Assembly (NCBI GenBank): GCA_028583405.1
Contig: CM053246.1
Location: 6,913,959-6,977,958, forward strand
DNA length: 64,000 bases
Source of the DNA: Pogonophryne albipinna
Taxonomy: Eukaryota > Chordata > Actinopteri > Perciformes > Artedidraconidae
Direction of reading: 5' to 3'
Position numbers and translations under genes: made by a program. Of this stretch, positions 22,425 through 34,121 are shown piece by piece; the stretch's first letter is position 1; every line of letters begins with the position of its first letter. The notes under the pieces were generated by a model. The model was not told where the DNA came from and searched no databases. It saw nothing but the letters and a program-made list of their open reading frames with translations.

Positions 22425-24351
22425 TTAACCTGTTTAGCCCTGAGCCTGTTTTTCAGGCCTCAGGCTCGAAAATTACATTCCCAGAACAAATGACTATAAC
22501 TTCACTTATAAAAGGGGTAAATGAATAATCTTTTTTCTCAAAGCAATGATAAACCTGTGAGTTGAATGTAGAAAAGTCAGAATCAATATAGAATTTTTTT
22601 ATTTTAAAGTAAGTTCAGATTGAACATAGTAAAAAAAAAATGTAAATTATAGTGTCCGTCCAAAAAAAAAACATTACTCAGTGAAAACCACCCTTGAATG
22701 ATGGGATAGTAGACTAAAAGCTTTAGGAATCCAAACTATAACATATAAGTACCCTGTATCAAAATTGATGCAAAACAAGTGAAATTTGACCTTTTTAGAG
22801 AGATTTAGAAGAAATAAACCACTTCTTGGGTCATTTGGGTGCATTTTCCACATTTCTAGCCCCACTCGGTCAATTTTGATGATTGACACCACTTTTGAAC
22901 CGTTGGAGCCAATAGAATCGATGGGAAGTTCCTAAAATCCATCTAAACATTACCCATTGGTGAATGAGTGATGTCTAGCCAGAATGCCCAAAACCGGAAG
23001 CTGTGTTGTAGCTCTAATAGTGCTAATAACAGCTAATATGAAATCTCAGTTTTTGACAAAAATGGAATGATGTTATAAAAATGGAATGATGTTATATCAG
23101 TAATCATTTCAAAGTAACACAGAGACATTGGATTAAACTTCAGCAGCATTCTATGCGTTTTAATGCCATTGAACACAACTTTTGATCAGAAAACAGCAAC
23201 GATAAGACTTATTTTCCCGTAAAGCTACGTTGTGTGATGTCTGGGTTTGCTTCCCCTGCCGTGAGTTTTGATCGCTCAGTGATGATACTTATACCCCTAG
23301 AATCTGTGGAATCTCAGCTTGCTAGCTGGTATATTGTTTGTAATAAAGTATTTCTACCGTGAGTTCTGTGCTAAGTGCGTTAGCATTTTTTAGCTTATTG
23401 CTAATTAAGAGGCTCGGCGTTAGAGTTGTGTTTTGTTTAACTAAAAATTGTTCATATAGTCAGTTAGCTGAGTTTCTTCCCGTTAAGTGGGTATGACACA
23501 TTAATAGGTTGTTAAATATTAAGAAGCCCTGAGACTAGGGCTGCTCGATTATGGCAAAAATCATAATCTCGATTATTTGGGTCAATAATTGTAATTGCGA
23601 TTATTAAATGCGATTATTCATTGACTTTGAAAACATTCATTTATTGTACTTTAAAACAAATACAAATAATAATTTGAACTTTTTAACTGTTGAATAATAC
23701 GTTCAGGGTAATCAACTGAAAAACCAATATAAAATAAATTATACATTCATATCTACATTTAAATAAATACCAATACACAAGATCAACAAACATGTTGCAG
23801 TGCATTGTCACAACCTGAAAACTCCTTAACATATAGCCAACATTTTGGTAAAACATATTCAACATATTCCATTCAGTTAAACATTAAAGGCTGGCCCACC
23901 GTCATGGTCCAGAAGTAACAGGAAATAAATGTTGAACTACAATTTAAGACCAAATAAAAATGTTTTAGTCACCATGGCAAATGCTGGTAGGGCTGCTCAT
24001 GTCATCTCTTAAAAATGTTTTGATAGAAACTAGGGCCGCTCGATTATGGCAAAAATCATAATCTCGATTATTTGGGTCAATAATTGATATCACGATTATT
24101 AAAAATGATTATCCATTTACTTTTAAAACATCATTTCTTTATAACTCAACTGAAAAACCAATACAAATAAAAATTAACATAAAGAGAACAAAATTAATAA
24201 TAATTTAAAAAAAATTACCGTTATATTTCGATTACGTTGTTTTCGTAATCGTTGCAAGCCATAATCGTAATTGTGATTAAAATACGATTAATTGAGCAGC
24301 CCTACCTGAGACACAGTTTCACAGCGGGGGCTGCCGGGCTTAACAGGTTAA
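22425..24351. mobile_element. TTAA-flanked DNA element (piggyBac/Kolobok-like), with nested hAT
   Basis: TTAA at 22425-22428 and 24348-24351 flank the inverted ends CCTGTTTAGCCC and GGGCTTAACAGG. A short GAGCCTG / CAGGCTC hairpin lies next to the left end. No transposase is seen. A hAT MITE is inserted at 23536-24304. The superfamily is inferred from the TTAA target. Confidence 0.75.
23536..24304. mobile_element. hAT element, TSD CCTGAGAC
   Basis: The ends are TAGGGCTGCTCGATTATGG and, in reverse complement, TAGGGCTGCTCAATTA. The flanks CCTGAGAC (23528-23535, 24305-24312) are identical. The left end is repeated inside (near 23990 and again at 24030), so two partial copies are fused or nested. 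Confidence 0.9.
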
Positions 24352-25238
24352 AAGTTGAGGAATATAAACATTTCTGCAATTTTCACAACATTAAAACACT
24401 ACCTCCACTTTTGTATTACCTTTATTGCTCAATGATGCACAAATGTAAATGCATTGTGTGTTTGGCCTTGTAGTTAGGATGCATTTAAGATTGATTCTGG
24501 CAGGCAAGTTTATTGTATGTAAAAATTAAAAAAACTATTGGGTATTGCCAGCAACAATCGGGGGTGGCCAGGTGCATAAATGCAGGTCCATGGCTCAAAA
24601 CTCAGAGACATTTTTGGAATGCTACATTAATTATCATATTATGATTGCTGTGTCGAAAAACAAACATCATACATGATAGGCAGAGGTGTCCAATAAAATG
24701 CAGAGACGTGCAACAAAATCTCTGGCCTATTTGAGCTAAGTTGCTAAATTAACTGATATTTGTCAAAATTGGTCTTTGAATTTAGCTTCAGTAAAACGGG
24801 AAGCATTCTTTATGATGTTTCACCTCTAGCACTTCTTCATTACAAACAGAGTAGTTGAGTAGTTGAGTGACAGCTATAAATACTGCATCCAACCAAAAAC
24901 CCTAAGGGTTTACGTTTTAGAACTTTCTTTAAAGTCTGTGTTTAACAATTTAACAGGGTCGGGCAGGTTTTGCATTTTCCTTTTAGAAATACATTATTGG
25001 CCCATCAAGATGTATTTCCATAATTACATTTCCCCCCCCCTGCTTTGCTCAAACAAAAAGCTTTAATTAATCTTTCTCTCCTTTCTCTTCTTTGCCTCTT
25101 ATTCCTTTTTTTAAAGCAGTCATTTCTGTCTTTTATTTAAAGGATATACTTTCTCTTTTAATTTTAGCATGTATATTCTCTGCATGTCTCATGTGTAAAT
25201 GCCTGCTCCATGTTTCTCCCTTCTGTCATGTGCTCTAG
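24352..25238. other. ect2 intron, no gene
   Basis: Ordinary intron sequence ending in a pyrimidine-rich stretch and the acceptor GCTCTAG at 25238. Confidence 0.5.
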
Positions 25239-25733
25239 ATGTGTCGCTCTACCTCCACGTTCAGTTTGAGCGATTCTGCCAAGAGCAGTGCAGTGGTGCA
25301 GCGCTCTAACTCCCTGGACCACCCTCCCGTCAGAGCCAGGGTCCCCGTCTGTATCTGTACCCCCTGCAGCCCAGCACATAGCCCCGTCCGTAACTCTGCC
25401 CCTGATAGCAGCCAAAGTCCCAAGTTTGACCCGAGTACCAGAGAATCCAGGTCCATTCTCCATGCTCCATTATCCCAACCAGCACAAGCTCAGTCAGGCC
25501 GCTCCCCTTCCCGACAGTCTTCTTCAATACGCCCAACCTCCGCTTCCATTCCAGCTGTCCCAAACTCCCGCCCAAAGTCTAGCCAGCTTGTGTACAGACA
25601 CCTCCCCTCCGTAGGGTTCCAGCCTAGGTTCCCAGCTCAGCAGCCCATTTATGTCAAAGGCAGGGAACCCCAAGCCCCCCTGGACCCATGCAAGGCTACC
25701 ATGACCAGTCCTCGCAGGGAGACTCTGCTCTAA
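25239..25733 (+). CDS. ect2: ect2 Ser/Pro-rich tail exon, 3' limit uncertain
   Basis: After acceptor CTCTAG the phase-0 frame reads MCRSTSTFSLSDSAKSSA, resembling the Ser-rich MSRLSSTSSLAG stretch near the Ect2 C-terminus. It then continues as an extended Ser/Pro-rich sequence to TAA at 25731-25733. Joining to the last exon needs a phase-0 donor inside this frame. TCC|GTAGGG at 25611 is one candidate and would give a 124-codon exon; otherwise this is an alternative terminal exon. The +1 frame is also open from 25288 to 25614 and protein-like, and the third frame reads PMQGYHDQSSQGDSALNQR up to 25744. Frameshift decay or overlapping isoforms are possible. Confidence 0.7.
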   Translation: MCRSTSTFSLSDSAKSSAVVQRSNSLDHPPVRARVPVCICTPCSPAHSPVRNSAPDSSQSPKFDPSTRESRSILHAPLSQPAQAQSGRSPSRQSSSIRPTSASIPAVPNSRPKSSQLVYRHLPSVGFQPRFPAQQPIYVKGREPQAPLDPCKATMTSPRRETLL

Positions 25734-26584
25734 ACCAGCGCTAAACCCAACTCTGGACTCTGATGTGAGCAAACATAATTCTGGTGTAGGGGTGCACCAA
25801 TAAAACATTTTTAATTTAAAATTAATCATTTCTACCTGCTCTGTATGTTGGCCTTTTTAACATCCAATCACCATAGGGTGCATACCCTGTCCCAAATCAA
25901 CTCCTTAGAAGCTTAGACCCTATGATAAAATGGATTAGATTAATAATGGTCTAGATAAAAGGAGGTTAGAACATGTTGTAGGGCTTCTCCCCATTTGAGA
26001 TCAGGTTCAGAGGGCAGAGATTTTAAGGGTTGATTTGGAATATGGCTGCTCCTTGGAATCACACGGGTGACTAACGGTCAGTGGTGGCTGGGAATGTTCA
26101 CTAAGTGGTTGCTATTAATATTGTGATGTATTCAGAATGGTGTAAACGAGTTGGTGTAGAGCTGGGACATAAAAGAGATTTCATACGGGTTGAGTCCTGT
26201 TTTTTTCAGGGGGAGGGAGGCCCCTTTTGAAAGCATTCCATTATATATATATATAACATCTATTTTCCTGTGAGGTGTTTCTAGTCCTAGTACGTGCTGA
26301 TACATGAACATTATGAAAGAATGTTTAATTCAGAGGTCTTTGTTAAATTCTAAGTCTTTATTATAGTAAGAACTTCAAGGACTACGATGGTAACTTCCAT
26401 TTGAAGAAAATATCAAGGGTGAGAATCCAAATGTCAAGCCTTTGGTTTTGGATGCTTTGGCTAGTTTACTCAAAGACAGCTCGCTTGAATTGAAATGTCA
26501 GTCTTCATGGGAGACAGGCTGACCTCTCATCTGAGCTGGTGCTGACAGGTCATGCAGTATTTGTACCACCTTTAACTGCTTTTT
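25734..26584. other. ect2 intron, no gene
   Basis: No bounded element seen. A strong-looking donor GAT|GTGAGC at 25765 lies after the stop of the tail exon and could end a 3'-extended, UTR-containing exon form. Confidence 0.4.
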
Positions 26585-27148
26585 GCAGATCTGGAACTAG
26601 AACCTAGTTTGTGCGAACCTTTTCACCCCTGCTAGAGAGGTGGTACTTTCCTGGGGAGGAAATGGTTAGTGGGTGTGTCGGCCACACTATCAATTTCTGA
26701 TTGGCTGAGCAAATTCCAAACCACGCCCCGTAAAACTCCAAAAAGTTTTGTGAAGCCGCCCTTTTATTTGCTCGCCTTAGCATTATTAGCATTAGCACAG
26801 CGCACCAACGTAGAGAGACTAACTGGGAGCGGTGGAGTGATTAGGAGGTGTCGGCGCTTCTGGCGATTTACTCGGAAGACGCTACCCAGCAGGTTCTACT
26901 GAAGCCAGTCTCCAACTCCGGGGACTTCCGGCCAGGGACTTCGGGTGGCAGTATACGCAGTGAAGTTGTTTGCGGCCTGCCAGTAAACCCAAAGCAGAAG
27001 AAGACGAAGTGACGTCAGTGGCTTCATTTGCATAATCCTCCCCCAGGGACTTATTCCGGTGTGAACGCGATCTACAGGACAGTTCCAGGGACTAAAGAGT
27101 TCGGGGGGGACTAAGTACCGCAAAGTACTTGTTGTGAAAGCGGCTATA
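26585..27148. mobile_element. Diverged Harbinger-like element, inverted relative to 214-1783
   Basis: Shares CCGGTGTGAACGCGATCT (27058-27075) and CACGCCCCGTAAAACTCC (26721-26738) with the element at 214-1783, in opposite orientation. The right end, GTGAAAGCGGCTATAGG, is diverged from the other copy. Limits are approximate. Confidence 0.6.
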
Positions 27149-27199
27149 GGCTCCCTCGACAAAAAGCAATACATTCCGAATATCAAAGGTACCAAGCTC

Positions 27200-27480
27200 T
27201 GATGTTAACACCCGTTTAGAATAATGACATGTTTTGGTCGCAAGGTTATCCTCCGCACATTAACACTACCTCAATAATGATTGAAACAAAGGACAATCTT
27301 CCGAAGTAAATAGACAACTTTAGGCTATAAACGAACTACACAGTCACAACATCGCTAAGCTAAAGGTGGCTAATGTTTGGTGTGGTGAAGTTTAGTTATC
27401 TAATTTATACACATTAAAATGAAATGTAATGTAACATTGAAGCTTCGGACATTCACCAGTGGGGTATTTACTGACATTTT
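27200..27480. repeat. Interspersed repeat, copy 1
   Basis: Carries CGCTAAGCTAAAGGTGGCTA and GAAGCTTCGGACATT. The same order is found at 44284-44373 plus 46307-46400, where a LINE interrupts it. Confidence 0.6.
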
Positions 27481-27491
27481 ATCTCGTAAAG

Positions 27492-27910
27492 CAGGGGTGT
27501 CAAACTCAATTTCATTGCGGGCCACATTGGAAATATGGTTGCACTCAAAGGGCCGGTTGTAACTTTAAGACTATATAAATATTTAATATATATAAAATGA
27601 TATATTATATATATTACATTATTGCCTCTGCATTGGATTATTATCGGATAGGGTAATAACTTCATAATTAACTACGTCTAAAAGCAGAAGTCTATGGCAA
27701 ATAATTGCAAGTCCTTTCATTGAGAATGTCACAAAATGATTTTAAAAGAAAAGCCAAATTCTGGAAAACAGTGACATTTTGAGAAAAAGTCAAATTCTGA
27801 GAAAAAAGGCATATTTTGAAGAAAAAACTGTCAACTTCTGTTTTGTTTTTTTAAAGGTCAAATTTGAGATGCATTGTGGGACATGTAGTTTATGGGCAAC
27901 GTGCTTCTGT
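27492..27910. mobile_element. hAT (Charlie-like) fragment
   Basis: Begins CAGGGGTGTCAAACTCA with GCGGGCCACATTGG and GGGCCGG, the typical left end of CAGGGGTGTC-type hATs. A matching right end was not found, so the 3' limit is a guess. Confidence 0.5.
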
Positions 27911-29756
27911 AAATCGGCATTTAACCGTATAATAAACATATTATTCCTTTAAAAGTTGGACTGTTGTAGCTTCAGTGGTTCTCAGGTTACAGTTACATAG
28001 TAGTGAATATAAACAGACTGATTAATGTGAATATTACTGTAAACTAACCTGTGTAAAAGTTTCTTGAATAAATGTAATTTTTTTTGGTGGAAGAAGCATG
28101 TATCATTTTTTTACCCTGCCCCTCAAAGAATCGGAATTGAGAACCGTTAAGAACCGGAATCCAAAAGTAGAATCGGAATCAGAATCGTGGAAATTCAAAC
28201 GATATCCAACCCTAAATATAGGTATTATCTTTAGCATCCTGCTATCAATCCGTATTCCTAGCATATATCGTATACCAGTGATACCACCACGTATCGTCAG
28301 TTCGTGACCTTACATCACTGGAAGCGATGGCAATCTGTTGATGTCTGTGTTCGAGTGTGTGCCTTGACTGAATCCAAAATTGAGATGATTCATGCACACT
28401 GGCATAAATCAAGAGTTCATTAGAATGCACGCGTAGTTCAGGCAGGTAATGAGGGTCAGATATGTTTGCATTGTGACCAGGACTACCCTCAACCTTGCCT
28501 TCCCCTTCAGTGAGAGCAGCGCCGTAATTTGTTCTCTCACTCTGCAATGTTTTTCTGAAGCGCTCTAGTACCACTTACTCCCGTTTAATCTGAACCTCCA
28601 TTCACCAGATATCTTCATCTGCTGACACAGATGGAAAGAGAAACGTAGCCTCTGCCTACATGCTGGTAGCGGACCGTGTGTTTGTGTCGCCTAGTAGGAG
28701 GCTACTAAACTATAATTGTGTTGGCAAAAGTTGCCTTTCTTGATGAGTTCAGAGCCAAAGTTTGGATTTGAAGGCGGAGAGTATGAAGTAACGGCGTGTT
28801 TCTTTGTGTGCTCAGCAATTCAAATTAGACTGTGGCACATTAACCAACCTTATCACACACACACACACTCTGAACTAGATGGCTCACATTACAACCGATC
28901 TTGTTGCGAAGGCATTTTTAAAGTGTGCATTTCAAGGGAGTTGGGATGGTGGTAATTTCCTGTTTCAAATGGGAGAGCTGGTCCTCCTATGTGTTTTGGT
29001 ATATTTTCTGTATGCTGTTACACAATTTTACCTGTAAAATAGTGTAATCAGTATCCTTATCTGAGTATGAAATATATTTAGGATAAAAAACGATTTTATT
29101 GATAGAAAAGCTGCCTTTCATTCAGCATATTCAGGCAGCAGCCTACACACCAACACTGAAACACATGAGCACATACTACAGTTTAAAAAAGCAGAAATAA
29201 AATCTGAACTGACAGAAAATATTTTATGAACATATAGGTTCACCTACTGAATTAAAAACAGATCAAATGAAGCAAAGAAAGTGAAAACCATAAAGCAGAT
29301 TCAGGCAGTAGGCGTATAGATTCACTCTTTGAGTATTAGCCTACAGAACAGTACATGCAGTTTTTAGTTTTTTCTCAAATTCCTGCTAGTAATCCCCAAT
29401 TTTTATAAATGTCAGTCATCTGATCAACTGTACCAGTTACAGTTTTTGGTATCATGATAATGTAATCCCGTGACATATAATCCATTACTCCCCAACCCTA
29501 TGAGCAATATATCAATATTATAATATGAGACCTAATATCACAAGTGTGTTTTCCTGGTTTTTATACCTGCATTACTTTAAAGTGATGTTATTGTCAGAAT
29601 CGACTTGTCTTTTGTCTCAACATGCTAAGTCATTACATCCACAAGACGATGATTATTATCTTATTTTAAAAATATTTTGGAAAGCTCCAATAGTTGATGC
29701 TACAATATCAGGGTAATGTCCATATTGTATTGGATCAAAAATATTGTGGTATTTTA
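27911..29756. other. ect2 intron, no gene
   Basis: Contains a fragment of the GGGTTGGGTATCG-type repeat at 28110-28226 (GAACCGTTAAGAACCGG ... ATATCCAACCCTA). Otherwise no recognised element. Confidence 0.45.
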
Positions 29757-30615
29757 TAGGGATGTAACGATACCAAAAACTCACGGTACGATAATATCGC
29801 GATAACAAGTCCACGGTACGGTATTTATCGCAATTTTTTTTTTCAATAAAAAATGTTTTTACTCGGAAAATGTTTCTTTATTACATAATAAATATGATTT
29901 GTACAGCATTTTAGTAGGATAGCAGTATTTTAAAGTGTCAAAAACAAAGTGACAGTAACAGACTGGAACAAGAAAACCAGTGTGTTTGTACCTATAGTAC
30001 TACCAAACAAAGTAGGCATTTTCTTTGTGCAACTGCATCTCACAAATAAACAAGGACATTTAATAATCAGACCCTGCAATAAAATAAATCAAGTTTCACT
30101 TTAGTTTTTCAAGTAACTCAACTCAAACTCACGAGTCACTCACTCAGCATCATCAGACAGGTTTTTAGGAATATGAGAATGTCCACATTTCCAGGTATTT
30201 ATAAGCTGGGATGTTTGGGCATTTACAATATCCCCTGCTCTGGAAAAAACTCTCTCGCTTGGTACTGATGTTGCTGGGACAGCAGTGGTCGCGTTAACCG
30301 AATATTTTATTTAACAATGACGGAAAAAGCAGTCCGTCATTTTGACAGATTAGAACAAACTCGGAACAGCGCCAACATTTCCCCGCAGCGAGGCTCTGGT
30401 GTTATGCCATGTTATGCATGCCCTCCAAAAGGAAATGATATAGTTTCCAAACCGTACTTTGCCGTACAGATCAATACATGTCTGGGAGGTTTTGCTTTAC
30501 GCTGTGCGCGCTCCCGCGAGGTGCATGCACACACGGCATAACACCATCGTGTCAGTCTCACGACGGTATTTTGACGTTTATTTACCGCGATATTCGGTAT
30601 ATCGTTACATCCCTA
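29757..30615. mobile_element. hAT element, TSD GTATTTTA
   Basis: The ends are TAGGGATGTAACGATACC and ATATCGTTACATCCCTA. The flanks GTATTTTA (29749-29756, 30616-30623) are identical. Subterminal CGATAAC and CGGTA motifs; no coding capacity. Confidence 0.92.
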
Positions 30616-31007
30616 GTATTTTATTAACTTCATATCAGCCATACCCATTTTATAAGTAAAGGTCATCAAACTGAATTTAGTTTTCAAAGTGCAATTTTAA
30701 CGTACAGCCCTACTGCACACACACATAGTACATCAGGGGGAGTGGGTAGGATGTTAACAATGTACAGCATGGGGTATTAATGGCACTGTTTACCTTAGTT
30801 TTTAACACAAAAAAACTAACCTGTTTCTCGCTCCTTTACTGCTGATGTATTTTCCCTGATTGGACTTTGTTGATGTGTAGGAAGGCAGAATACATGTCAA
30901 TATCAGTGATCCTCTAACAACACATGTGGGTATTAACATGTTCTTCTCAGCTGCCTCACACACACACTGTTATTTCTCTTATGTGTTCCTCTCTTTCATA
31001 TTTACAG

Positions 31008-31097
31008 GCCCGCCATTCCCCCTCCATGGTCAACCTGCATTCCATGTTTGAGAGGAAGTACCACACCTTCAGCCGATCAACCACCCACCTCATCTGA
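31008..31097 (+). CDS. ect2: ect2 last coding exon and stop
   Basis: After acceptor TTTACAG the exon reads ARHSPSMVNLHSMFERKYHT and FSRSTTHLI, then TGA at 31095-31097. Vertebrate Ect2 ends in SLPSFFERRSHTLSRSTTHLI-type sequence, so the last 11 residues fix both identity and reading frame. The exon starts in phase 0. Confidence 0.96.
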   Translation, partial: ARHSPSMVNLHSMFERKYHTFSRSTTHLI

Positions 31098-32225
31098 GAC
31101 ACTGAGCACCAACAAGGGGCCACACACTCTTTTTTTTATTCACTTCCTTTGCCTTTGACTGCCACTAATAGACCTGTGCGAGTCTAATTTGGTCAAAATT
31201 ATCCAGCTACTGTTAAAGTGCTTCATAGCTTGGACGGAGAAGGGTTAGAACAATAGACCAATTGTTCATCAACCTGGAACGTACCATTCAGCTGGTACAA
31301 ATGTGCACCTTACAAGGCAGTTTGGTGCATCTTTCCAAACATGCACAACGCTGTCGCTAGCAGCTAACTGGAACGGTACGCCGCCATGCTACAGGCTTAA
31401 TCTACTCTTAAATATGAAGGATGCTCTGCTTTTTATCTGTGTTTGTAATTGGATTACCTTGACACATCTACTTTTTTTGTCTACATACTTCAACTGTCAC
31501 ATCTTCGGTTAATACGTCATCTGTTCAGCTTCCAGTTTAGTTACCTTTTTTGCAGTGTTAACACTAACTATGGAGCAAGTAAACATCCCGTCTGTCGCTC
31601 TATACTTGTTTCATGTGCTTGGGGAAAGTTGGTTCACATTTAATCGTAGACGTTCAGGTATTTCTATTTAACAAATGCAGGTTGTTAAGCTCTTTGTGTG
31701 TGTTGTGGTCTATTTAGTTACAAGTTAAACCTCTCTTTCCTTTTTTGTGTTGTTGTTTTTTTAATTACCTTACTCTGGAAGAGTCCTTTATAATAACTGA
31801 CATTTAATGTTGTTTTATCGTAGTGGGGTAGACTTGATTTCACCTGATTTATATTATTACCCGTGATTGTAATTAACCTGCCTTTTAACATTTAATCTTG
31901 AGATAGTTTCCAGCTTTTATAAAGCTTCTATTTTAACATTTAAGAGATTCAGTTGAGAGGAATTCAAGTTCTTAAGCGCTAGTTCTCTTAACAGCCGTCC
32001 ACGTTTTTAAATATCTTTTAACAAAGTATCTGTGTGTATGTCTAAGGAGTGCTGCGTCAGTGTACATATTTACTTTTTGAAGACTCTTTTTTTGTTTATT
32101 TTATCACTTTCTATTTATTTTATTTTATAATTGTATGTCTGTTTTTTCTCTTATGCTGTATTCAAGCTACAGCTGTCTCTGTTTGTGTAATCTTTATATT
32201 AAATGCACTTAAAAATGTAAATTCA
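31098..32225 (+). other. ect2: Probable ect2 3' UTR
   Basis: No element ends here, and the sequence is T-rich. A poly(A) signal ATTAAA occurs at 32198-32203, followed by a T-rich stretch. The end of the transcript is inferred. Confidence 0.5.
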
Positions 32226-32539
32226 GGTATCCCTTATTTTTACTTCCGTGTGTGTCTTTTATCACCAAACCAATATAGAAATATAAATTCCATAAATGTT
32301 TAAGTGATTCGGTTTAATTATACCAAGTCCAAGACATTAATATGATATAAGTAGGTATGTATCGCTTATTACACGCTTATTACACGGATACATACTAAAT
32401 AATCTGAAGACTTCACAATATAGATTTCAGAATGATCAAATTGCGTGAGCTAGGAAAGAATTGTCCGCTCCACTGTGTACCAACGGCTTTCTTTTACGCT
32501 AACCAGTCTTTAAACGGAGTCCATACCGTGTTCCCATCA

Positions 32540-32950
32540 ATGTTTCCTTCCTGTCTGTCTTCTTCTGCTGTTCGCTTTAGCATTACCTCCCGTCTGACTT
32601 TTTCTGTTGATTTCTCTGATGGTCATTGGTTTTAACGTCTTTTCTTTTCTGGGGACATTTTAGCAATCGTTAATCCAAAGTTTTGTTCTCTCTACACATA
32701 TTTAAAAAATTAAAATTAGTATCAAAAAGTATTGTATGGTGTTTTCTGATTGGGAAAACTAATGTTTTTGTCCATAGCTTACATTTAACTTACCGGACTT
32801 CTTTCTGCGGATTGATATGAGTACAAATAGTCCCTTGATCCTCCTTAGCAACGGTCTGCTATCAAGAATTTACAAACTCTGCCATGTCCAAATCGAAGAT
32901 TCAGAATCGAGTATTCAACTCAAGTCGTCTATTTATTCTGTGTGTAGATT
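32540..32950 (+). repeat. Copy of ect2 intron sequence downstream of the gene
   Basis: Three blocks match intron sequence: 32540-32740 to 20160-20530, 32780-32860 to 6770-6860, and 32890-32950 to 21827-21890 (AGTATTCAACT, ATTCTGTGTGTA). They lie in one stretch here but are scattered by insertions in the intron. This is either a local duplication or a dispersed repeat family. Confidence 0.55.
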
Positions 32951-34121
32951 ATTAACCCATGGTAGGTTAATACGCACGTTTATATATTAGCTTGCAAAGT
33001 TAGACAATAAATACCCACCCAAGGGATTCTGTTGACAGCCATCTTGTAAAAGCTGATCTTGCCACAATGACCCATATTACAATATTTGATGCTATTGATA
33101 ATAAACCACTAAAGCTGCTTCAGCGGAGCTTGACATTTTTGATATGTCAAATAGTCTTTCACTTGAGTTTGGGCTCTTTAAAGGCTTGTTTGGGATTGGC
33201 ATACAACTTTGAAGCGAGCTAATGGTTGCTCCTCTGTTCTTCTTGCTCATTTCATGTAGCGTTTGGTTCAGAACTTTCTGGATCCGAGACCAGACTGCAC
33301 ATTTTCCCAGTTTCCCTTCCACTCAAAAAACGACTGCTTTTTATTAACTTTTAAACCAACAGTGTCCTTTTGGTGTTCAAAAAATGTTTCAGTCCACTGA
33401 AAATGCTGTAACATGGACAAGCAGTTGAAAGATGATGTATTTAAGTACCTGTCTAACCTTTTAACAATGAGACCAGGGCGTGTTTATCTTAAAAATGTGT
33501 CAATCATTGCTTAAAGGGGCTGTATTATGCTTTGTAGGCTTTTTCCTTTCACTTTGTAACACTTGCTCTATTGGCTAGCGCTCCAACACCTTATACGTGC
33601 CAGGGGCAGGACACTTCTATGCAGTTGACCAATCACAAGGTAGTACCGGCAGTATGAGAAAAATAAAGAGATTTTTTAACATTTAAGCATGGAGACATGT
33701 CACAGAGACACAGAATACAAATATGAACCTGAATGACCTGTGAAATTAGCACAATAGTTGTTCTTTAAAGTCTGTAGCACTAATGACCAAATAAACAAAG
33801 GTCCAACATTCACTCAGCTTTTAGGTCTGTTTTTGGTCCCCACCACCTCCCGAGGTGAATATCTGTCTCCAAAACTGCCAAATGTGCCGCGATGTTTACC
33901 AGCTGGTAATTTTGTGAAGCTTATTGTAGACTTACTCCAGGTTTAGTGCTGGGCAGGTATGTTGTACAATGTTTTAATCAAACAATCTCTCAACAGCTGC
34001 CTGGTGAATTTAGAAAAGAAGTTGAGATTGCTAAAACTTGAAATGGCAAAAGGCAAAGCAACGAGTGAAAGATGTTAAAATACTAAGTCGAGCTAAAGGG
34101 GAGGCATAGTTGAGTGCAGAC
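32951..34121. other. Intergenic; partial TTAA-type MITE
   Basis: Bases 33511-33760 begin TTAAAGGGGCTGTATTATGC and run to GAAATTAGCACAATAG, a common fish TTAA MITE whose right end is lost. No gene is seen in the remainder. Confidence 0.5.
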
